Shown: positions 1 to 11,651 of the stretch, piece after piece
Layout of the letters: the number at the start of each line of letters is the position of its first letter
How positions within the stretch are numbered: the first letter of the stretch is position 1
Assembly (NCBI GenBank): GCA_950022295.1
Contig: OX465598.1
Span: 7,316,001-7,380,000, forward strand
Reading direction: 5' to 3'
Length of the DNA: 64,000 nt
From: Bromus sterilis
Lineage: Eukaryota; Streptophyta; Magnoliopsida; Poales; Poaceae
Translations under genes and position numbers: made by a program
The notes under the pieces: model-generated
The model's input: only the letters and a program-made list of their open reading frames with translations
What the model was told of the DNA's origin: nothing
Databases searched by the model: none

Positions 1-1542
1 ATTAAAATAGAACCAAAAAACAATAAAAACCCAAAGAAAACACAACAAAAAATGTGCTGCAATTAATAGTGGAAAATCCAATAAAACATAAAAAAACTAA
101 AACTACACTATTTCACTATCATCAGCCTTTACATATGGATGATTCCTAACAGAAATCAGTAAAGACGAGAAATAGCTACAATTCCGCCCGTGTACAAAGG
201 GAGCAACTAGTTAGCGGGCACCTTTCCGCACGCCTCCGTAGAGGTCACTTTTGGTGCACTCCGTAGCTGTCACACGTCACGTTTTGACTGCGTTCCGCAC
301 GAAACAACAACTGTGGCTGCGCGCGAGACTGTGGTTGTGGCTTGGACTGTGACTCGGACTGCGGCTGTGGCACGGACCGTGGCTCGGGCTGCGGTAGGGG
401 TTGTGATTGTCGTTCAAACTGTGGTTGTGGCACGGACTGTGGGTCGGGCTGTGGCTGAAAACTATGGTTGTGGCTCGGACTATGGCTGGAAACTATGGTT
501 ATGGCTCGAACTGTGGTTGAATCTGTGGCTGCGTCCATGGCTGTGGCTGGATCTGTGGCCGCACGTGTAGTTGTGGCTGTGCGTCCGAAACACGTCACGT
601 GTCAAACGCGGAAGGGCTAAGAAAAAACCCTGAAACACACCAGAACGTGACACTTGATGCTCGGAACGCGCGCGAGTGACCTTCGCAAAGGGTATCCCTC
701 AACTAGTGATTGACGCGTACAAAATACGTGATGGTTGGGTTTGCGGATTGACCGAAACCCATATCTGCTAAGTGGGCTTCACATGTACACGTCCTTGTGC
801 TCTTTTTGTTTCTAGGTGTATCAATTATGTATTTTCTTGCATTCAGAGTGTTTTGATTCTTTTTCACAATTTAAAAAGGTTGTTCATTTAAGTGTGGTCA
901 CTTTTATCTTGGTTTATTATTATTATAAACATATATAAAAATTGTTAATCATGTATTTCAAAAATATTAAACATGGATAAAAGTATTCTTGGTGTATATA
1001 AGATATGCACATTGTGCATGAAAACAATTAACACGTAATGAAAACATGGAAATGAAAAACTAATATAAAAATCCTGATGACAATCAGAAAAAGAACAAAT
1101 AAAACCAAAAAATGAAAGAAATAAAGGAAAAGGGGGGGGATGCTTGTATTTCTGTGGTTCAACTCGCAACATTTAAAGTGTGGTATTTTTATTTGTGGTA
1201 TTGACTTTTTTTATTTGTGGCATTTCAAACACAGGGTTGGCTAAGAATTAGCAAATATCAGCCGCCTGAGTCATAGGCACTTCCAAAGTAAAATTAAGCA
1301 TATGCTTGATTTGTAAATTTATAATGTAATGCAATTACAATGTTAATCGATACCATTAAACTGTGTTTTCTATGGAAATCATGTTTGGTTGGTTACTTTG
1401 TGATCTAACAACATAATAAGAGATTCTAGTTCAATACAAATGTAACAAACAGGGAACATACCCAGGCCCCAAGATCAACCAAAAATAAAAATAAAAATAA
1501 ATAATTTTTTAAAATACTCTAAGAAAAATCCATTAATTCAAT
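1..1542. other. Intergenic, AT-rich, no gene seen
   Basis: No coding region with plausible codon structure is visible. The stretch is AT-rich apart from the GTGGCT-type repeat listed separately. Short open frames on both strands have low-complexity or random composition. Confidence 0.6.
305..575. repeat. Imperfect GTGGCT/GTGACTCGGACT tandem repeat
   Basis: About 270 bp consist of degenerate units built on GTGGCT, TGTGGTTGTGGC and CGGACTGTGGCT. Read on the minus strand it gives a Pro/Gln/Ser-rich open frame, which is a by-product of the repeat rather than evidence of a gene. It is probably an old minisatellite that has lost a fixed register. Confidence 0.7.
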
Positions 1543-1693
1543 GGATGTGGCTAGGTCTCAGTCGACTGTAATTTAACGAAGTTTCAGTCATGTCACAAAA
1601 CATGCAAGAAAGAAAAAGAAAAAAAAATTAATTTTAATGTAAATTTTATGGATCGACTGCAATTTAACAGTCGACTGAGACCTATCAATGCCC
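1543..1693. mobile_element. Mutator-like MITE with 9-bp TSD
   Basis: The 151-bp element has inverted ends: the first about 24 bases and the reverse complement of the last share the block TAGGTCTCAGTCGACTG. It is flanked by the perfect 9-bp direct repeat TAATTCAAT at 1534-1542 and 1694-1702. A 9-bp duplication is the hallmark of Mutator-like elements. The interior is A/T-rich and non-coding. It lies about 450 bp upstream of the kinase start codon. Confidence 0.85.
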
Positions 1694-1702
1694 TAATTCA
1701 AT

Positions 1703-2147
1703 CAATCTCCGATGGTCAATCTAAGAAACTTTCAGCCCATCACGATATGCGGCGCCCCCATCATCCCGCTAGAATCATTACAAAAAGAAGAGTTTACCAA
1801 TCTGTAGGTTTGACGAGTCAACGGTCAGTGAGGCCACAAGTCAAAGGCCTCAACGCGGTGGAGAGGGTCCAAAGTTACGTCCATTGTGTTCGGCACGGGC
1901 GTTCCGGCGGTAGGTAGGTTCGTAAAACCCACATCCACACGGTCGTCTCTCCACACCACACCACGCTCTTCTTCTTCCTCCTTACCATTTCTTCCGGTCT
2001 TCCCTGCTACAAATACGAGCTCCTCCAACCTCCAACCACCATTTTCAAACCCACAAGTCTCCATTTTCAAACAAGAAGCTTCGTTGCTAGCTAGCTTGTT
2101 TGTCCACCGATCGATCGCCGGAGTTGCATAGCAGCGGCCGCCGGAGA
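1703..2147 (+). promoter_or_regulatory. Upstream region and 5' leader of the kinase gene
   Basis: The block between the MITE and the ATG at 2148 becomes CT/CCA-rich from about 1935 (runs such as CTCTTCTTCTTCCTCC), typical of grass 5' leaders. I could not pick a convincing TATA box, so the transcription start is unknown. Confidence 0.4.
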
Positions 2148-5100
2148 ATGGCGAGGGCGTCCGCCAAGAAGAAGGAGAGGTCGGCGTGGGGCTCCCTCTT
2201 CGGCGGCTGCCTTGGAGGCGTGAAGACGGGGAAGCAGGTTCGGCCTGGCCCGAGGAAGCACCAGGCGGCGGTGGCGGTGGCCGGACAGCGGCTGTCGTTC
2301 ACAGACGTGATGAGCGCGGCGTCGGACCAGGACCTGTCGGTGTCGCTGGTGGGATCCAACCTGCACGTGTTCACGGTGGCGGAGCTCAAGGCGGCCACCA
2401 AGGGGTTTCTGGACGACAACTTCCTGGGCGAGGGCGGGTTCGGGCCGGTGTACAAGGGCGCCGTCGACGACAAGGCCAAGCCGGGGCTCAAGGCGCAGCC
2501 CATCGCCGTCAAGCTCTGGGACCCCGAGGGCGCCCAGGGACACAAGGAGTGGCTGGTAAGTACCGTGTGCTGCTGCTGCACAGAGCTTAGAGCTTAGAGC
2601 TTAGCCATGGATGGATGGATGGATGGATTTGAGTGAGTGACTAACTGGTGCTGCTGATTGGTTGATTGGTGCATGCAGTCGGAGGTGATCTTCCTGGGGC
2701 AGCTCCGGCACACCAACCTGGTGAAGCTCATCGGCTACTGCTGCGAGGACGACAACAGGCTGCTCGTCTACGAGTACATGGCCAAAGGCAGCCTCGAGAA
2801 CCATCTCTTCAAAAGTAAGCTACCACCACCTCAATTACTACTCACTTCTTCCATACTTCCATGCAAAACCTACCTACCTACTTTGTTTCAATTATCTATA
2901 ATCGGTAGTTGCTACGTAGTAGTACTACTACCTCCGTTTATTTTTATAAAATGTTTTAGACACGTGATTTAACTGTCTAAAACGTCATGTAAACTGAACG
3001 CTGAATGAAGGTCGTCTGGCATTTAGTAGTAAGACTGATATCCATCTTGATTAACTAATTCATGCATGCATTGGGTGGTAGATGTGTGTGCACGCTCGGT
3101 GGACAAACGCGTGCAGCATGCCGCAATTAAAAAGAAACCAAACCTACAGCTAACTGCGTACACATGCCGAGTAGACTTTAGTTAGTTGGTATTGCACTAT
3201 CACTAGTACGGGACACCTCTTGTTTTTGACACCTTTGACCTTATCTATACATGCATGTATTCTTCTCCTGCATATATATCATTTTTTTTAGGGAACTGCA
3301 TATATATCATTGAAAAGAATAGTAGCATGATGAGAAATAGTTCACTACATAAATCAGTATACAGTATCTCATTAATAGCATGTTATAATAAAGACATTTC
3401 CAATGCAGACCCTTAAACATCTCGTATCCGTTCGGATTGGGTTGTCCAGATCAGTTTTTCCATCAAACATGATCCTGTATCCGATAGCGGGATGGTTCGA
3501 TTCTCCGTTTCCCACAAATTTGACCCAAAAAAAAGGCTTTTTGCGGAAGTCGGGATACCAGGAACGCACACTGTCGATAACCTAGCCCCACCCAAATTCC
3601 TTCCGCACAAGAAATCCTTCCCGCATGCGAAGAGATCGCCACACATTCATGAAGATCGTTGGCATTGGATGTTGTCCAGAGGCATGCGTCCGACCAGTAC
3701 GGTCGACATTGATGCCAGTCAATGCTGGCTTGATAGGTCATTGGAGGGGCGTACGGCTTGCCGCCTAAGAGCTCTGGTCTCTGTGCATGTTGCTAGAGAG
3801 ACACGACGAGACGACTACCCGTATGTCACCCTACCGGCATTAAACCGAATGGTGGTCTTCCTCCCATTGAAGCATCACTGACCCGCGCTATAGTTAGCCT
3901 CCTTCATCATAAGTAGAAGGACCGAGTGGTGCGCCGGTTAGGAGGATGAGGGTTGTTGGTACAGACGATTGGGATTCCTTGTCGGCTATCAACGTCACTA
4001 AAGTTTCTTTGACACCGGGAGCACCGAATCTAGCGAAAAACAAAGAAGGCCTATGCGGTTGCCAGAGTAGTTTTAGATTAAGTTAAACTCATGTATTGCG
4101 TCCATATAAAAATGATCCAGTTTGCATGTACTATGTCGGATTTATGTAAATTATATTCGAATTTGAATGAAATTCCTCCTAGTTTGTGTGAATCTGAAAT
4201 TAAAATGTTAAACTGCTGGTTCAATTGGATGACTGGCTCTCGCATCATTGTCCTTGGATTGGTTTGGACGGGTCCACGGACGAATGCACGTCCGTTTTAG
4301 GGATATCGTTGGAGATGCCCTAAAGCAATATAACACGTTAATATTAATGGATATTAAGGTTGATCCTATTTTACTATAGCACTTATTTTTGTCACTGATA
4401 TATATCTATCTGCTTGTACAGTGCGAATGAGCTACTTCTACAGATATAGATGTAGCTGCTTTCAGCAATCAATACAGTATTGACTAATTAACCATGTTAA
4501 TTGACTTCGTTGGCACGTATGAACGAACTCTCGTTCCTTTGATTCTAGTAGAACGGAGGTGCTTGTATTTCGTTCGCGTGGGGCGGATGGGAATCGACGA
4601 CAGGCCTAGTTGTTGTCGTCGAACTAGACTTTCTTTTCTTGCCTGAAATTGCCGAACTAAAATATGTTTTTGGCCGGAAGTCCTCGAATTGGACTTTTAA
4701 AATTTGCGTTCTACTACCTCTGTCCCAAAATATAAGATGTTTTTTACAAGTTAGTTTAGCTTAGAAAAACGTCTTATATTATGGGACGGAACGGAGGGAG
4801 TACTACCTAACAGATTCCGACTGCGCTCAAGTTAAAACTCAAGATATAATATGGTTGGAGCATGTAAGATTGGACTCTAAAAAACCTACTCCTATTAATT
4901 CTTGTTTGGCAGAGTTTCATCCGGTTCTACCGTGGTCAACCCGTCTGAACATCGCCGTGGGCGCCGCCAAGGGCCTCGCTTTCCTACACGACGCCGAGAA
5001 GCCAGTCATATACCGCGACTTCAAGGCCTCCAACATCTTACTCGACCCGGTAATGACGAATGATTAACAGTCCGTTCTATTCTTATTTTATAATTTTTTG

Positions 5101-5850
5101 GGATTCCATTTCATGCATTCTCAAATTTAAATCCATGTACGTAGTCCAACAAACCCAGATTGTATATACGTACCTAATTATTGGCTGGTACCTACTCGTC
5201 AAAATCTGAAAGCGTTGAAGTTGGTAGGCCGTACATGATGATTGACTTTGTGAACACACACATATTTATTTTGAGAAATGTAGGCGAGTAGTTTACTATC
5301 GGGCTACTTTCCACGGGGGGCTTGCGATTTTTTAACTCAAGAAGAGTACCAGAAAGAAAGCAAGAACGTTGATCAAGCTGGTTAACCCCTTGTAGTATTT
5401 GTCAAAGCTTTGCTTTTCCGGATTAAGACATGTAAATACTCAAGCGCCTTTCCTTTAACCAGTCATCATCAGTTTAGGTAGCCAACGTATAGCGCCGTTC
5501 TTCCTTACAAATGAACAACAAATAATACAAATAGAAGTTCCCATCGAAAAAAAGGCACAGAGCCCTCAAGTTAACGATTTGATTGCAACCCAGCAAAATT
5601 TCACCGTTACCGCCTGTATTAGGCCATACCGTAGTAACCAGCAACAACACAGAGTTTGTTTAGTGAAGGGCACATGAATACCAAGTGATGCTAAAATGCT
5701 CAACTTTGTCATGCAGGACTACAAGGCAAAGCTCTCCGATTTTGGGCTTGCCAAGGATGGACCAGAAGGCGACGACACCCATGTCTCTACACGTGTCATG
5801 GGCACCCATGGCTATGCCGCACCAGAGTACATCCTAACTGGTATACATTG

Positions 5851-5890
<40 letters not shown>

Positions 5891-6462
5891 CTACTTGAAA
5901 TGTAGGCAATACTTTTTTTTCTGCTTCTAAACTGTTCATATGGTTTTGATTTCTAGGTCACCTGACAGCAAAGAGCGATGTTTATAGTTTTGGTGTCGTT
6001 CTTTTGGAGATCCTCTCTGGAAGGCGAGCCGTGGACAAGACCAGGCCTAGTAGAGAGCATCACTTGGTCCAGCACATGCGAACGTGGCTCAAAGACCCAC
6101 AAAAGCTAGGAAAAATCATGGACCCTGCTTTGGAGGGTAAGTATTCCACCATGGGAGCTCATAAGGCGGCCATGGTGGCATACCAGTGCCTGAGTGGCAG
6201 CCCAAAGAGCAGGCCGGACATGTCCAAGGTCGTGGAAGACCTAGAGCTTCTCCTCTGCCTTGTTGATGATGTTCCTGTAGCTTCACAAGATGACACTAGG
6301 AAGGAAAGAACGAGAAGAAATGGAGAGGGGGAGAGCGGCGACGGTGGTCATCGGAACAAAGCCAGGTCTCCAAACAAGACTGTTAGGAGGCGGGGCAACC
6401 AAAGTGGGGAGCTTTGGGCGTGGAACAAGCATGGAGAAGGAAAGTCTAGTGTATTAGTATGA
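2148..6462 (+). CDS. Receptor-like cytoplasmic kinase, RLCK-VII/RIPK-like
   Basis: Five exons with GT-AG borders: 2148-2555, 2679-2814, 4913-5049, 5717-5840, 5957-6462. Together they give 436 codons without a break. The N-terminus has the W-x-SLF-x-GC motif of RIPK-type kinases, with Cys21 as a possible palmitoylation site; there is no Gly2, so N-myristoylation is unlikely. The glycine loop is GEGGFG (residues 94-99), the ATP lysine Lys122 (AVK), the catalytic loop YRDFKASN with Asp217, and DFG at 235-237, followed by the HGYAAPEY segment. YRD in place of HRD is usual in this subfamily, and the catalytic residues are present, so an active Ser/Thr kinase is expected. Family members act at the plasma membrane downstream of pattern-recognition and hormone receptors. 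The C-terminal tail (about 70 residues) is basic and disordered. The ATG was chosen because the SLFGGC motif follows it. Intron 2 (about 2.1 kb) holds two transposons. The orthologue and pathway are not determined. Confidence 0.93.
2607..2629. repeat. (GGAT)n microsatellite in kinase intron 1
   Basis: About five copies of GGAT lie just after the first donor site, between exons 1 and 2. Confidence 0.85.
3392..4320. mobile_element. Harbinger/Tourist-type element in kinase intron 2
   Basis: A 929-bp element with about 26-bp imperfect inverted ends: AGACATTTCCAATGCAGACC on the left and GGGCATCTCCAACGATATCC as the reverse complement of the right end. It is flanked by the 3-bp direct repeat TAA (3389-3391 and 4321-4323), the duplication class of PIF/Harbinger elements. 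No transposase reading is visible; short open frames are remnants. Related fragments recur in this window at about 7.3-8.4 kb and 16.8-17.3 kb. Confidence 0.8.
4714..4800. mobile_element. Stowaway MITE (Tc1/mariner type)
   Basis: 87 bp. The right end reads, in reverse complement, CTCCCTCCGTTCCGTCCCAT, and the left end is a degraded match; both continue into AATATAAGA-like sequence. It is flanked by TA dinucleotides at 4712-4713 and 4801-4802. It sits in intron 2 of the kinase, about 110 bp before exon 3. Confidence 0.85.
5853..5885. repeat. (CT)n microsatellite in kinase intron 4
   Basis: An uninterrupted run of CT dinucleotides begins about 12 bp after the donor site of exon 4. It may be length-variable and could affect splicing. 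Confidence 0.95.
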
Positions 6463-7259
6463 CATTTTGGTTGTGTGGAACGTGGATGTACATGTTGGAT
6501 CTTGCACACTAGTTTTGAAGAGGGGGTTTTGGATTCCATCCTTCCCTAATTCATTAATTATTTTAGGTTTTATTGGCTTGGTCTCTTTTTAATATAATTT
6601 TCATTACAATGGGATCCAGCAGCGAAGTACATGTACAGTCGATCGATGTGCTTGCACGATTGTGCTTGTATTGTTTTAGTTATGCAGAGGGGCATATGCA
6701 CGACATGGGAGCTTTTTAGTCATCGTGAGGCAAAGGCCATGCTTGTGATGCAGGTGGCCATTTGGTTCTTTGCAATTAAACTTATTTTGGTCAATTATAC
6801 GTGAGTCAAAAAGATATTAAGAAAACTAGGCTCAAGTCCAAAGTGCAATCCAACATAGTATGTGTTTTTGTCTTGAAGTTGTTGAACACATATGACACGT
6901 GGTAGTATGTGTTTTTGTCATGAAAACTATAGAGCATCAGAGAGGTATTGTTAGAATGGGTGTCAAACCAATGATATGTAGAGTGTGTGTATGGCAACCT
7001 ATATAGTGAAGGGTCATCGTACACCAATAAAATGACCGTTCAATGTTTTTTAAATACGTCCAATCTCCTGGATAGAGCACAACTTAGTAATGCATTAGGA
7101 AGACATTGAGAAAGTTTTAATTCTAATCTCAAGCCATACAAGACATTAGAGTCGTTCAAGTCTCCTTAAACTCGATCCTAATCAAGGCTACTGACTGAGT
7201 TTTAGAGCTCTAGTGCCCCACCCTTGCTTTGATCCAAGTAAAAGTGAATGGAGTGCATA
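6463..7259. other. Kinase 3' flank, no gene seen
   Basis: Presumed 3'UTR and intergenic DNA. Positions 6626-6660 hold a 35-bp stretch that recurs exactly at 8460-8494. No other coding or repeat structure was recognised. Confidence 0.5.
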
Positions 7260-8459
7260 CCAATCAGGGCTCTATTAGGTTAAATTTTAATTTTTATGAA
7301 ATTTTTGTTCAGTTTGCATAAAATATGTTTGATTTATGTAAATTATATTTGAATTTAAATAAATTCCATCTGATTTTATGCAAATTTGCTAGATTTTGAT
7401 TGAAATGCTAGTGGATTTTTGCGGCAAAGGTTGGATGGACGATTCCTGCACTAGTGATCGTGGACTTGTCTCTTCCAATCCACGAATGGATGTGATGTTC
7501 GTTTTAGGGGTCGATGTTGCAGCTTTGGACTCTGCCCTCAACCCAAGCGTGTCGCTTCAACTATTGGTTTCAATTTGTCCTTTTATCTTCTTCTCTCCCT
7601 TGACTTGTTGATATGGTACGTTGATTTCAATCGTGTTTTGTGTCTTATAATGAGACATATGGATGGTGGCAGGTGACGATTTTCGATTGGGTTAGATGAC
7701 GTTGACGGTATTGGGATGAGATGGTCATAGAGAGGAACCCTAACCAACGTTCCACAAAGCTTCAATATCATCTCTTTTGACTCCCTGGTTCATCGGTTCT
7801 AAAAGCATCTTTGTATATGAAGTTGCTCCCCGTATGGCGGCGATTCACCTCTTTATCTGGAGTTGTCTCGATGGCGGTAGAGGATGACGATTTGACAAGG
7901 CGTAGGATCAGTGTATCTTCAACGTGGACCAGTTTTGTTATCCAATGGTGACCCTGTATCCGTCTGCGGGCTGGTTCGCCTATCCGTTTTCCCAAATTTG
8001 ACCAAAACCAAGGGAGGGTTTGCGGGAGTCCGGACACTAACGCGTCCCATCTTGACACTCTGATCCCATCCAAAATCCCCCCCCCCCCCCCCGCACCAAA
8101 ATTCATCCCCACGCGCGAAACGGTTGGCGACTGGGCGATGTCGTTCAATGCTAGAAAGACACGAATGGAGTTCTTCAGTCACAACTTCGTTCTCTGCACG
8201 CGCGTTAATGCCATGCACGCCCATCCTCCTGGCCGCAACTATGTAAGCGGCGCGACGAGCCTCCGCACCCAAACTTTCATCCGCGCCACTTCAATCAGCA
8301 TGATCCACTCTAAGATCATCACTTACAAGATGCTCACTATGGCAAGGCGATCAGAGTTCCTAGCGAAGCAAGAGGAGGCCCAACACATGGAGGCCGAGGA
8401 GGCTGCGAAGCAGGAGGAGGAGGAGGCCGATGACGAGGAGAAGCAGCAGGAGGGGAAGG
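7260..8459. mobile_element. Two Harbinger-like fragments, head and tail order swapped
   Basis: Positions about 7300-7525 resemble the right part of the element at 3392-4320 (shared TTTATGTAAATTATATT-type block and GTTTTAGGG end). Positions about 7930-8200 resemble its left part (shared CCTGTATCCG and GGTTCG...CCGTTT blocks). A run of 16 C occurs at 8077-8092. Positions about 8290-8457 give a Lys/Glu/Ala-rich coiled-coil-like reading, perhaps a relic of the accessory ORF of a Harbinger element. Boundaries are approximate. Confidence 0.5.
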
Positions 8460-8494
8460 AGTACATGTACAGTCGATCGATGTGCTTGCACGAT

Positions 8495-10360
8495 GGATTC
8501 AGGTACAAACTCGGGGAAAACATTTGGAAGGATCATGAGAAGTTGGATGAACATGACAACGGGGAACTAAGTAAACATTTCACTTAGGAGGAGATAAAGA
8601 ATGCGGTTTATTGAATGAAAAATAATACATTTGATGTGATGGATTTCCTCTTTAATTTTATCAAGCATGTTGTGGTTTTATTAAAAATGATTTGGTGGTG
8701 TATTTTCATGAATTCTACGCTAGCAACTTGACATGTATGGAGTGAACTTTGGAATCATCATGCTTATTCCTAAAAGGGGTGATGTTGATACCCTTCAGAA
8801 ATTCAAACCAATATTTCCATTACTCATGGTATTCAAATTGTTCTCTAAATATTGAGAGAATAAAGCCTTTCATTTAGAAGTTGATATCTATTAGTCAAAA
8901 TGCATTTATAAAGGGAGAAACATAATGGATGGAGCAATGTATTTGTATGAAATTCTACATGAGTCCATGAACAAGAGGGGTTGTTCTAAAACTGCATTTT
9001 GAGAAGACATATAACAAAGTTAACTAGAATTTTCCATTCCACGGTTTAAATAGTATGGGCTTTAACAAACTATGGTTGGGTAATTTAAGACTATAGTGAT
9101 GGGAGGAATTCTAGGTGTCAAAATAACAACGTAGTGGGTAGGAATTTTGGTAGTTTTAAATGGACGAGACAACGTGACCCCTTATCTCTTTTCCTCTGTA
9201 ACATTGTTGATGTATGTTTTTGAAAGTGGGCAACTTATTGGATGGGTACCTCATCTTTTTGACAAATGGGCCCTATTCATGCAAGATAATATGGAAATTG
9301 TTAGAAACATGAAGTTGTTGTTATTCGTTTGAGCAAATGTTTGTCTCAAAGATCTATTTTCAGAAAATTGAGGTGATCATGGTACTCCATGGTGAAGAAA
9401 AAAGGCAAAGGTATGATGAAATGCTTAATTGCCACACGAGGAACATAGTAGCCGGAAACAGCGAACGGTAGGCCGTCCCTCGTTCCGGATTCATCGCCCC
9501 GGAATCAGATTCGGAAACGAGGTCGGATTCGGTACGATTCGACGCAGATTCGGCGTTTCCGCAGTCTGGTACTCGATTCAGGTTCCGTGATCTGACAGCC
9601 TCCGTTCTCGAATGGATACGGGAACAATTCACGCACCTCGGTTCTTCAGTCTAGTCTTCATTGACTCCAAAGCATGCTAATCAATGGATTGTACTGTTGG
9701 GGAGAAGACGAACCATCTTATTCTTTATGGATTTGGCCCCTCTATTGACTAGGAAAGGTTAGCGTTTCTCGACCCATAGTACCATATCGGATTCACCGTA
9801 TCGAAACTGATTGAATCGCGTTTCCGCTCTAGAAAAATCGTACTAGAAATGTATACCCCCATTGTATCCTATTTTTTTTTCAGCCTCCGACTCTCGTCCC
9901 TCGTTTCCGTTCCTCGTTCCCACCGTACCGGAAACATGGCAACTATGCGAGGAAATAGTCTTTCAAATATCTGAGGGTCCTTGTCCCTCGAAGAAGGTTA
10001 CATGTGAAAGATTGGGTCCCAGCTGAGGAGCGTATGGACAAAAGGTTGGATGGTTGGGAAGCAGGAAATTGGGGGAAGAGTTAGTAGGATCAATGTATAT
10101 TTGACCAACATGCCTATCTACTGCTTGTCTATGTACAAATTTCCCAAATTAATCTAGGGAGAATGAAGAAGGCAATATAGAGTTTTTTTTGGCTTGTGGA
10201 GTATAGACCAAAGAAGAAAGATGGGCTTGGGATTAAAACCTGAAAATATTTAATACTAACCTGTTGCGCAAATGGTGGCAGAACCGTGAGGGCAAAGAAG
10301 GATTATGGGAAGAGATTATTAGGAAAAAAATATAACGTTGATAATGGAATTCAACAATTG
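8495..10360 (+). pseudogene. Decayed L1-type LINE reverse-transcriptase region
   Basis: Broken readings in several frames match plant LINE ORF2 order. An acidic EEI-KNAV block (about 8590) comes first. Then follow IPKRGD...FKP (about 8765-8810, RT motif 1), a KGRNIMDGA segment (about 8915), a short palm remnant near 9150-9330, and after the 504-bp insertion a GGRV...NMPIY and KMGLGIK segment (about 10060-10240) typical of the region before the zinc-binding C-terminus. Many stops and shifts make it inactive. The YxDD box is not recognisable. The junction at 8494/8495 carries the 35-bp copied segment. Confidence 0.7.
9444..9947. mobile_element. Unclassified 504-bp TIR element inside the LINE relic
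   Basis: The ends are inverted: CATAGTAGCCGGAAAC on the left and CATAGTTGCCATGTTTCCGG in reverse complement on the right. Flanks are the exact direct repeat CGAGGAA (9437-9443 and 9948-9954). Removing it restores a contiguous LINE reading across the site. The interior is rich in TTCCG/CGGAA and TCGGATTCG words and has no coding capacity. A 7-bp duplication does not fit the usual 2, 3, 8 or 9 bp classes; a decayed hAT (8 bp) or Mutator (9 bp) is possible. Confidence 0.7.
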
Positions 10361-10411
10361 AAAGTACTAGTACCATCCCGCACAAAAAGAAGTACTAGTA
10401 CCAGCTAGGGA

Positions 10412-10985
10412 CTCTTTTTTTTTGAATTTTCACCGGGAGGGGAAAGAACTCCCCCACCTGAATATGTATTACGTATCACGGGGATCCGAACCAAAGATAT
10501 ACGTACAAGGGGGGCTAGGACATCAGAGAGAGAGAGAGAGGGGGGGTGGGACTAAAGGAATAGCAGGGGGCACTAGCTAAGAGCACTAAGCCACACACCA
10601 ACGTCCGCCTGGTTACTGAACCGTCCTTTCCACATCAGGGCGTCGTCCTGGCAGCCTTTGAGAACAACCATCATAGGCACACTGGTGTGACGGAACACCA
10701 TCGCATTCCGGCGTTTCCATAGATGCCAGCAGCAAAGCAGGAGGAAGGCAGAGGGGGAGGCATTCCCCACCGCGCCAGTCGCGTCCAGCAGGTGAAGGGC
10801 GGCCACCGAGGCCGAAGAGACGTTGACACGAAGGCGGCGCCAGAAGTCGACAGCGAAGGGGCATCCTTGTTGGTTAAGCTTGATGAAAGGGATATCGAAC
10901 AGAGAAGATGGAATGGAATATAGAACTCGTCCAGAGAGTCTTGTGCATTCATTTTGCCAAATCCGTCCAACATCAAATGATCAAA
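10412..10985 (-). pseudogene. LINE ORF2 C-terminal (zf-RVT) fragment with poly(A)
   Basis: On the minus strand a reading from about 10890 to a stop at 10573 contains CPFAVDFWRRL and CCWHLWKRRNAMVF. These are characteristic of the zinc-binding C-terminal end of plant LINE reverse transcriptases. A T-run at 10413-10421 on the plus strand marks the poly(A) tail. The rest of ORF2 is missing, so this is a 5'-truncated copy. Confidence 0.75.
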
Positions 10986-11640
10986 TATAATATGGATGAA
11001 TGTTCGAACATGGAGCTGATGCGCTAGAAAGGGAAGCTTGAGGGTGCACAGAGAAGATGGTGATGATCTTGGAGCAGATACTGGGATGCTGGAAGCACAT
11101 GTTCCAGATGGGGATGAAGGTGGAGCTGGAGATGATGTTCACCAAGAAGCCATGGTAAAACCAGGTCTATTTTGGATCGAATGAGAAAAAAGAAAACAGG
11201 ATCTGAAATCTCATACTATAGGACAATGCAAAATTCAGTCACTTGTCATGCTTCAGCAGGATTACCAATCACCAACTGCAGTTTTGCAAAAACACCATTG
11301 CTCTCATCCAGTTTAAAGACCGATTCTGCTGAAACGGGACCTGAAAAATTCTCATGCAAGACAATGCGATTTACAAACTAAGCAAACAGACCGCAAAATA
11401 CAAACAAGACATCACTACCAAAGGCCAGCGTTTTTCAATTATTGGAACGAAACAGGTACGGTAAAATTTGACCAATAAGTCTCAAACTCATAATCCTTCT
11501 CAACGAGCAACACAAGTTCCAGGAGTTTTCAACGAATAACCATCATATAACTAACGCGAAACCCAGAAAAAATAAAATTCAAGTGTCTGGGCTGAAATTG
11601 TGGATTCAGAAAAATCCGGTGACAGTTTCAGGGCATCACA
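10986..11640. other. Intergenic and probable 3'UTR of the NF-YC gene
   Basis: No gene or transposon ends were recognised. The part nearest 11652 presumably includes the 3'UTR of the minus-strand NF-YC gene. Confidence 0.45.
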
Positions 11641-11651
11641 TCTCAGCCACT

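Noticed and set aside
245..598. Pro/Gln-rich minus-strand frame as a structural protein gene
   Set aside because: It arises entirely from the GTGGCT repeat; no start context or flanking gene structure.
2087..2590. Open frames on both strands over the first kinase exon
   Set aside because: Shadows caused by the high GC content of grass first exons; only the frame starting at 2148 joins the kinase exons.
8077..8092. Run of 16 C
   Set aside because: Homopolymer inside a transposon fragment; prone to length error and of no clear meaning.
8138..8587. 149-codon reading rich in Glu/Lys
   Set aside because: It crosses three different pieces (Harbinger fragment, copied 35-mer, LINE relic), so it is not one gene.
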